This document shows positions 59,020-64,000 of a DNA stretch of 64,000 bases, in pieces; within the stretch, counting starts at the first letter, position 1, and the number at the start of each line of letters is the position of its first letter. A model generated the notes under the pieces. It did not search any database. It was given only the letters and a program-made list of their open reading frames with translations, and was not told the DNA's origin. A program made the translations under genes and the position numbers. Location: positions 1 through 64,000 of the forward strand of contig NZ_BAEI01000018.1 in the NCBI RefSeq assembly GCF_000241325.1. The letters run 5' to 3'. This stretch comes from Gordonia polyisoprenivorans NBRC 16320 = JCM 10675 (lineage in GTDB: Bacteria; Actinomycetota; Actinomycetes; Mycobacteriales; Mycobacteriaceae).

Positions 59020-59738
59020 GCGAGAAGACGACTCCCGCGTCCGGGCGGTCGGTGGAGTTCACCGGCAACATGCTCGACAAGGCGCAGCGGCTGCAGGCAC
59101 CCGCTGTCGCCAAATATGTTCGGGCGCTTCGGGAGAAGCATCCCGACGACTCCCCCGCCCAGATCATCACCCGCCTGGAGAAGCGCTATCTCACCGCGGT
59201 CACCGGGTCCGGGTCGGCGGTCGGCGCGACCGCCGCGGTCCCCGGCGTCGGCACGTTCACCGCACTGGGCGCGATGACCGGCGAGACAGCGCTGTTCCTC
59301 GAGGCGTCGGCGCTGCTGGCACTCGCGATCGCCGAGGTGCACGGCATCGGGGTGCATGAGAGCGAACGTCGTAAGACGCTGGTCCTGACCGTCGCCCTCG
59401 GCGAGGAGGGCCTGAGCATCCTCGGCCGTGTCGTCGGAACGCAGGGTGGCGCCCTACGCCGACTCGGGCGCGCCTCGGCCCCGAGTGGCGCCTTCGCGAA
59501 ACTCAACAAGAACCTGATGAACCGGATCGCCAAGAAGTACGCGCTCAAACGCGCTCCGTTGGTGATCGGCCGCCTCCTCCCCGCGGGTATCGGGGCGGTC
59601 ATCGGCGGAGCGGGTAACCGGGTGCTGGGCAGGCGGGTGATCGCCAATGCGCGCGAGGCCTTCGGTCCCCCACCACAGCACTGGACGCTCGACGGCACCG
59701 TTGTCTCCGACCCCTGGTTGCCCCGCGGCAACCCGTGA
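59016..59738 (+). CDS. Putative membrane protein of unknown function
   Basis: The 240-residue protein has a hydrophobic, Gly/Ala-rich central part (VGATAAVPGVGTFTALGAM, ALFLEASALLALAIAEVHGI) and a second one (VIGRLLPAGIGAVIGGAGN), with basic flanks. No family is named with confidence. By position next to a DHA2 pump and kgd it could correspond to Rv1249c. ATG overlaps the GST-like stop (ATGA), and its stop overlaps the ABC transporter start (GTGA). Confidence 0.7.
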   Translation: MSEKTTPASGRSVEFTGNMLDKAQRLQAPAVAKYVRALREKHPDDSPAQIITRLEKRYLTAVTGSGSAVGATAAVPGVGTFTALGAMTGETALFLEASALLALAIAEVHGIGVHESERRKTLVLTVALGEEGLSILGRVVGTQGGALRRLGRASAPSGAFAKLNKNLMNRIAKKYALKRAPLVIGRLLPAGIGAVIGGAGNRVLGRRVIANAREAFGPPPQHWTLDGTVVSDPWLPRGNP

Positions 59739-62700
59739 CCGCCTCGACCCGCTGGACCCAGGTCGATCCACCCGCCACCGGGCCGGTCGTTCCGGAAGCC
59801 GGCTCACCCGACGACGGTGGACGCGGCTGGGTGCGCCGTCTGACCGCCGAATGCCTGCAGTACCGCCGGCTCGTGATGGTGACGTTGACGGTCACCCTGG
59901 TGGCGGTCGGCGTCGACCTGGTCGCGCCATTGCTCGCGCGCGCGGCCCTCGACCGCGCCACCGGCATCCCCGGTTCGTGGACCATCCCGACGATCGTGGT
60001 CGCGATGATCGGCCTCGCGATCGTGCGGTATTTCTGCCAGTTCGGTCGCCGGCTGACCGCGGGTCAGCTGTCGATATCGGTGCAGAATGCGTTGCGGCTC
60101 AAGCTCTTACGTACCTTACTTCATCTCGACGGCGCCACCCAGACCGACATCCGTACCGGCCAGGTCGTTTCGCGGTCGATCTCGGATCTGCAGATCGTGC
60201 AGGGACTGCTGGCGATGGTGCCGCTCTCCGCTGGCGCCGCGGTCCAGGTGGTGATCGCGCTGGGCATCATGCTCTATCTCTCGCCACTGCTCACCGTGAT
60301 CTCGCTGGCGATCCTGCCGATGGTGGCCGTGGTCGTGCTCACCACCCGCCGCCGATTGTTCGCGGCCACCTGGTCGGCGCAGCAGGCCGCCGCCGATGTG
60401 GCACAACACGTCGAGGAGACGGTCACCGGCGTCCGCGTCGTCAAGGGGTTCGGGCAGGAGACGCGCGCCGTCGATGAACTCGTCGGACTCGGACGCGATC
60501 TCTTCGCCAAGCGGCTGCGTGCGGGCAAGATCAACTCATACTTCACCCCGACCATGTCGGCGATCCCGCAACTCGGCCTGGTCGCGGTCATCGGTGTCGG
60601 TGGCTACCTCACCCTCAACGGGTCGATCACCGCGGGCACCTTCCTCGCGTTCGCGACCTACGTCACGACCATGACCACCCTCGCGCGACTGCTGACCAAC
60701 GTGGTGGTCAGCGGTCAACTCGCCCGCGCCGCGGTGGAGCGGGTCTACGACGTCGTCGACGCACCCACCGACCCCGACGACGCGAACACCGCCGGTCTGC
60801 CCGACGGCCCGCTGGGACTGGAGTTGTCCGGTGTGGTGTTCGGCCACGACGACCGCACCGTCCTCGACGGTATCGATCTGCAGATCGCGCCGGGCGAATG
60901 CGTCGCCGTCGTCGGTCCGCCCGGATCGGGCAAGTCGACCCTCGCCGATCTCGTCAGCCGCCACCGACGCCCCGACCGCGGGACCATCGCGCTGCTGTCC
61001 GGACCGGATTCCTCGACGCGTCATCCGCTCTCCGAACTCTCTGCGGATGCCCTGCACTCGGCGGTGGGCGTCGTCTTCGACGAGCCGTTCCTGTACTCGG
61101 ACACCATTGCCACCAACATCACCCTCGGCGATCGTCCCGAGCAGTCCCCCACCCCCGGCTCCGGGCCGGTGGCGCCGCGCCTGCTCGCCGCCGCCCGGGA
61201 CGCCGACGCCCTCGACTTCATCACCGCACTGCCCGACGGATTCGACACCGTCGTCGGCGAGCGCGGCCTCACCCTGTCCGGCGGGCAACGCCAGCGGGTG
61301 GCCCTGGCACGTGCGCTCTACGCCGACCCCCGCTTGCTCGTCCTCGACGATGCGACCTCGGCGGTCGACGCCTCCACCGAGTCACGCATCCTGCACCGTC
61401 TGCGTGACCGCTCCACCGACCGGCCCACCATGCTGGTGCTCGCGCACCGGCGGTCGACCCTCATGCTCGCCGATCGTGTCGCCGTCCTCGACGAGGGCCG
61501 TATCGTCGACGTGGGCACCGTCGCCGAGCTCGAAGAGCGCAGCCCGCGTTTCCGTGCGCTGATGTCGCCGATCCAGTCGATCGCCGACGACGCCGCCGCA
61601 ACGTTCACCCCGGCGCCGCCGCAACACACCGAGGACCTGTGGCCCGCCGATGCGCCTGCGCCGGAAGAGGATTCGACCACCCGCGCCGGGAGCGCCGCGC
61701 CGGCCGGTGGAACCGGGGGCCGCGGCGGTCGGGGCGCGGGGATCGCCGGCGCATTGGGTGCCATGCCCGCCACCCCGGCCCTGCTCGCCTCCGTCGCACG
61801 ATTGCGACCCGCCGACGAGGATCCGCGGGTCGACGTCGACGCGATGCGGGTGGAGAATCCGCATTTCTCGCTGTGGCAGATCCTGGCGCCGGTGCGCTGG
61901 CTGCTGGCCCTGGCCATCGTGGCGATCGGCGTGGACACCCTCACCGGGCTGGTCTTCCCGTCGTTGGCACGCACCGTCATCGACGCTGCCACCCACACCG
62001 ACGAACGCACCCTGCTCATCGCGACCGGGATCGGCGTGGGCACCGTCGTGCTCGGCTGGTTCGCCGCCGCGGGCATGACGCTGTACTCGACCCGCGCGGG
62101 TGAACGAGTGCTGTTCGGCTTGCGTGTGCGCAGCTACGCGCACCTGCAGCGACTCGGCCTCGACTACTACGAGCGCGAGTTGTCCGGGCGCATCATGACG
62201 CGGATGACCACCGACGTCGACGCCCTCTCGACGTTTTTGCAGACCGGCCTGTCGACCGCGATCGTGGCGGTGCTGACGCTGGTCGGGGTCACCGTGGCGA
62301 TGCTGTTCACCGACCTCGAACTCGGCGCGCTGATCCTGCCGGTACTGCCGGTCCTGATCGTGGCGACCGTGGTCTTCCGTCGGATCGCCTCACGCGCCTA
62401 CACGCGCTCCCGAGAACTGGTCAGTGCGGTCAACGCCGACTTCCAGGAGAACATCGCCGGCATCAAGACCACCCAGGCCTACCGCAACACCGCCCCGGCC
62501 ACCCGCCGCTTCACCGGGCTGACGTTGGACTGGGTACGCGCGCGAATGACCTCGCAGCGGGCGATCTCGGTCTACTTCCCGTTCATCACGTTGTGCAGCG
62601 ATCTGGCGACCGCGGCGACGATCGCGGTCGGCGCGCACCAGATCACGACGGGCGCGTTGTCGGCGGGCACCCTGGTCGCCTTCATCCTCTACTTGTCGCT

Positions 62701-63619
62701 GTTGTTCGGTCCTGTACAACAACTTTCACAGGTTTTCGACGGTTATCAGCAGGCGGTCGTCGGTCTGCGGCGCATCGCCGACCTCTTGCGTACCGAGACG
62801 ACCGTCGCCGAACGCAGCGATGCCATCGATCCCGGGGGTGCACGGTTCACCGGTGACGCGCGGCTCGACGACGTCGCGTTCCGGTATTCGGGGGCGAGCG
62901 TCGACGCGCTCGGCGGCATCGACCTGCACATCCCCGCCGGCACCTCCCTGGCATTGGTGGGCCGTACCGGCGCCGGCAAGTCCACGATCGTGAAACTGCT
63001 CGCCCGGTTCTACGACCCCACCGACGGGGTCGTGCGGATGGACGGCACCGACATCCGCCGGTTCACGCTGCGCGGCTATCGCCGCCACATCGGCATCGTG
63101 CCGCAGGAACCGCACCTGTTCACCGGCACCGTCGCCGACAACATCGCCTACGGGCGGCCCGACGCCGACCACGAACAGATCGCCGCCGCCGCCGCGGCGG
63201 TCGGTGCCACGACGATGATCGCCGGTCTGCCGGGCGGCATGCGGCACCCGATCGGCGAGCGCGGGGCCGGACTGTCGTCCGGGCAGCGCCAGCTCATCGC
63301 GCTCGCGCGAGCCGAGCTCGTCGAACCCGACCTACTCCTGCTCGACGAGGCGACGGCCACCCTCGACCAGGCGACCGAGGCGATGGTGCTCGCCGCCGGC
63401 GACGCGGTGACCCGCAGCCGGACGTCGGTGATCGTCGCGCATCGCCTCGCGACCGCGGCGCGCGCCGATGTGATCGCGGTGGTCGACGGCGGCCGGATCG
63501 TGGAGATGGGAACACACGACGATCTGCTCACGTTGGGCGGTAGGTACCGCGCGTTCTGGGATGCCGGTGTCGACCCGGACGCCGACGGTATCGAACCTGC
63601 CGACGAACTCATCCGCTGA
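59735..63619 (+). CDS. Fused ABC exporter with two complete halves
   Basis: The 1294-residue protein reads TMD-NBD-TMD-NBD. NBD1: Walker A GPPGSGKST near residue 394, signature LSGGQRQRV, Walker B LVLDDATSAVD with Asp in place of the catalytic Glu, and an atypical Q-loop (VVFDEPFLYSD). NBD2: Walker A GRTGAGKST near residue 1075, signature LSSGQRQ, Walker B LLLLDEATATLD. The Asp in NBD1 and the altered signature in NBD2 together make one degenerate ATP site, as in heterodimeric exporters such as TM287/288. A Pro/Glu-rich linker of about 60 residues joins the halves. It resembles in layout the M. tuberculosis multidrug exporter Rv0194. GTG 59735. Confidence 0.9.
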   Translation: MTASTRWTQVDPPATGPVVPEAGSPDDGGRGWVRRLTAECLQYRRLVMVTLTVTLVAVGVDLVAPLLARAALDRATGIPGSWTIPTIVVAMIGLAIVRYFCQFGRRLTAGQLSISVQNALRLKLLRTLLHLDGATQTDIRTGQVVSRSISDLQIVQGLLAMVPLSAGAAVQVVIALGIMLYLSPLLTVISLAILPMVAVVVLTTRRRLFAATWSAQQAAADVAQHVEETVTGVRVVKGFGQETRAVDELVGLGRDLFAKRLRAGKINSYFTPTMSAIPQLGLVAVIGVGGYLTLNGSITAGTFLAFATYVTTMTTLARLLTNVVVSGQLARAAVERVYDVVDAPTDPDDANTAGLPDGPLGLELSGVVFGHDDRTVLDGIDLQIAPGECVAVVGPPGSGKSTLADLVSRHRRPDRGTIALLSGPDSSTRHPLSELSADALHSAVGVVFDEPFLYSDTIATNITLGDRPEQSPTPGSGPVAPRLLAAARDADALDFITALPDGFDTVVGERGLTLSGGQRQRVALARALYADPRLLVLDDATSAVDASTESRILHRLRDRSTDRPTMLVLAHRRSTLMLADRVAVLDEGRIVDVGTVAELEERSPRFRALMSPIQSIADDAAATFTPAPPQHTEDLWPADAPAPEEDSTTRAGSAAPAGGTGGRGGRGAGIAGALGAMPATPALLASVARLRPADEDPRVDVDAMRVENPHFSLWQILAPVRWLLALAIVAIGVDTLTGLVFPSLARTVIDAATHTDERTLLIATGIGVGTVVLGWFAAAGMTLYSTRAGERVLFGLRVRSYAHLQRLGLDYYERELSGRIMTRMTTDVDALSTFLQTGLSTAIVAVLTLVGVTVAMLFTDLELGALILPVLPVLIVATVVFRRIASRAYTRSRELVSAVNADFQENIAGIKTTQAYRNTAPATRRFTGLTLDWVRARMTSQRAISVYFPFITLCSDLATAATIAVGAHQITTGALSAGTLVAFILYLSLLFGPVQQLSQVFDGYQQAVVGLRRIADLLRTETTVAERSDAIDPGGARFTGDARLDDVAFRYSGASVDALGGIDLHIPAGTSLALVGRTGAGKSTIVKLLARFYDPTDGVVRMDGTDIRRFTLRGYRRHIGIVPQEPHLFTGTVADNIAYGRPDADHEQIAAAAAAVGATTMIAGLPGGMRHPIGERGAGLSSGQRQLIALARAELVEPDLLLLDEATATLDQATEAMVLAAGDAVTRSRTSVIVAHRLATAARADVIAVVDGGRIVEMGTHDDLLTLGGRYRAFWDAGVDPDADGIEPADELIR

Positions 63620-63718
63620 GTTCACCGGCGCCCGGCGGCGACCCGACGACGTGCGCCCTCGGTGAGGTGGGACTCACGACGTCCACAGCGTGGTGGGCGC
63701 GTACCATCGGCAGGTGGT

Positions 63719-63752
63719 TCACGACGATCTTCACAAGAGACTTTCGTCGTGA
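63719..63752. promoter_or_regulatory. Inverted repeat upstream of kgd
   Basis: TCACGACGA (63719-63727) and TCGTCGTGA (63744-63752) are exact inverted 9-mers with a 16-nt spacer in the 177-bp gap before kgd. It could be a terminator of the exporter gene or an operator for kgd. Confidence 0.4.
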
Positions 63753-63796
63753 CGTGGCGACCCGACACCTTCAGGGAATTGAGGCGAGAAACCGCT

Positions 63797-64000
63797 GTGA
63801 GCAGTTCGACATCCGAAACCGACTTCGGACAGAACGAATGGCTGGTCGAGGAAATGTACCAGCAGTACCAGAAGGATCCGAACTCGGTGGACCCGAGTTG
63901 GCACGACCTTCTGAAGAACTACACACCGAACGGTGGCGACACCGGCGCGAGCGGGTCGTCGAACGGGACCGGTGCCCGCGCCGCATCCGCGAACGGCGCC
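63797..64000 (+). CDS. kgd: Multifunctional 2-oxoglutarate metabolism enzyme, N-terminal part
   Basis: From GTG 63797 the frame stays open to the window end (68 codons). It encodes the typical Kgd/OdhA N-terminus: [20 protein letters not shown] and [11 protein letters not shown], followed by an Ala/Gly/Ser-rich linker. The complete protein, over 1200 residues in relatives, combines a succinyltransferase domain with the E1o 2-oxoglutarate decarboxylase/dehydrogenase. The gene is cut by the window edge. Confidence 0.93.
   Translation, partial: MSSSTSETDFGQNEWLVEEMYQQYQKDPNSVDPSWHDLLKNYTPNGGDTGASGSSNGTGARAASANGA

Overview
The window is high-GC DNA with clear Mycobacteriales (Corynebacteriales) character, most likely Gordonia or a close relative. 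Three things point there: the ATP-synthase to threonine gene order known from mycobacteria (atpIBEF-b/delta-AGDC, wecA, sua5, prmC, prfA, rpmE, rho, thrB, thrC, hom, lysA, argS); a mycofactocin-linked alcohol dehydrogenase locus arranged like MSMEG_6236-6242 of Mycobacterium smegmatis; and the frequent use of GTG starts, ATGA/GTGA stop-start overlaps and leaderless promoters. No rRNA, CRISPR, prophage or insertion sequence was seen.

Layout. 1-9.2 kb: methyltransferase MftM, a sensor kinase/response regulator pair (MnoS/MnoR type), an iron-type alcohol dehydrogenase, a VWA protein and a MoxR ATPase that both carry His-rich segments, and the NDMA-dependent methanol/diol dehydrogenase (Mno/Mdo). 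This looks like one alcohol/diol oxidation module with its cofactor tailoring, regulation and maturation. 9.2-12 kb: cbiMNQO Co/Ni ECF importer. 12-13.9 kb: a tandem-MerR regulator with an operator-like palindrome facing a DUF6194 gene, then an ArsR regulator. 13.9-16.3 kb: murA, pduO, DUF2550. 16.4-24.6 kb: complete ATP synthase operon. 24.9-30.6 kb: wecA, a divergent SHMT paralogue, sua5, prmC, prfA, a 200-bp-spaced repeat, rpmE.

30.8-39.2 kb: an unusual plus-strand operon of a very large GltB-like glutamate synthase, a CysJ-like diflavin reductase (in place of GltD) and an HmuS/HemS-like heme protein, behind a promoter that overlaps an imperfect IdeR-type iron box. This is the best candidate for an undescribed system. 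39.3-48.2 kb: rho with a long leader, then argS-lysA-hom-thrC-thrB. 48.3-51.3 kb: small metabolic genes and tRNA-Arg(CCG). 51.4-55.6 kb: sbcCD. 55.7-59.7 kb: a PadR-controlled MFS efflux pump divergent from a Xi-class GST-like reductase and a membrane protein. 59.7-63.6 kb: a fused heterodimer-type ABC exporter. The first 68 codons of kgd end the window.

All functional assignments come from reading motifs and from family knowledge; no database search was run. Starts were moved from the longest open frame wherever a Shine-Dalgarno, a leaderless -10 or a stop-start overlap favoured another codon.
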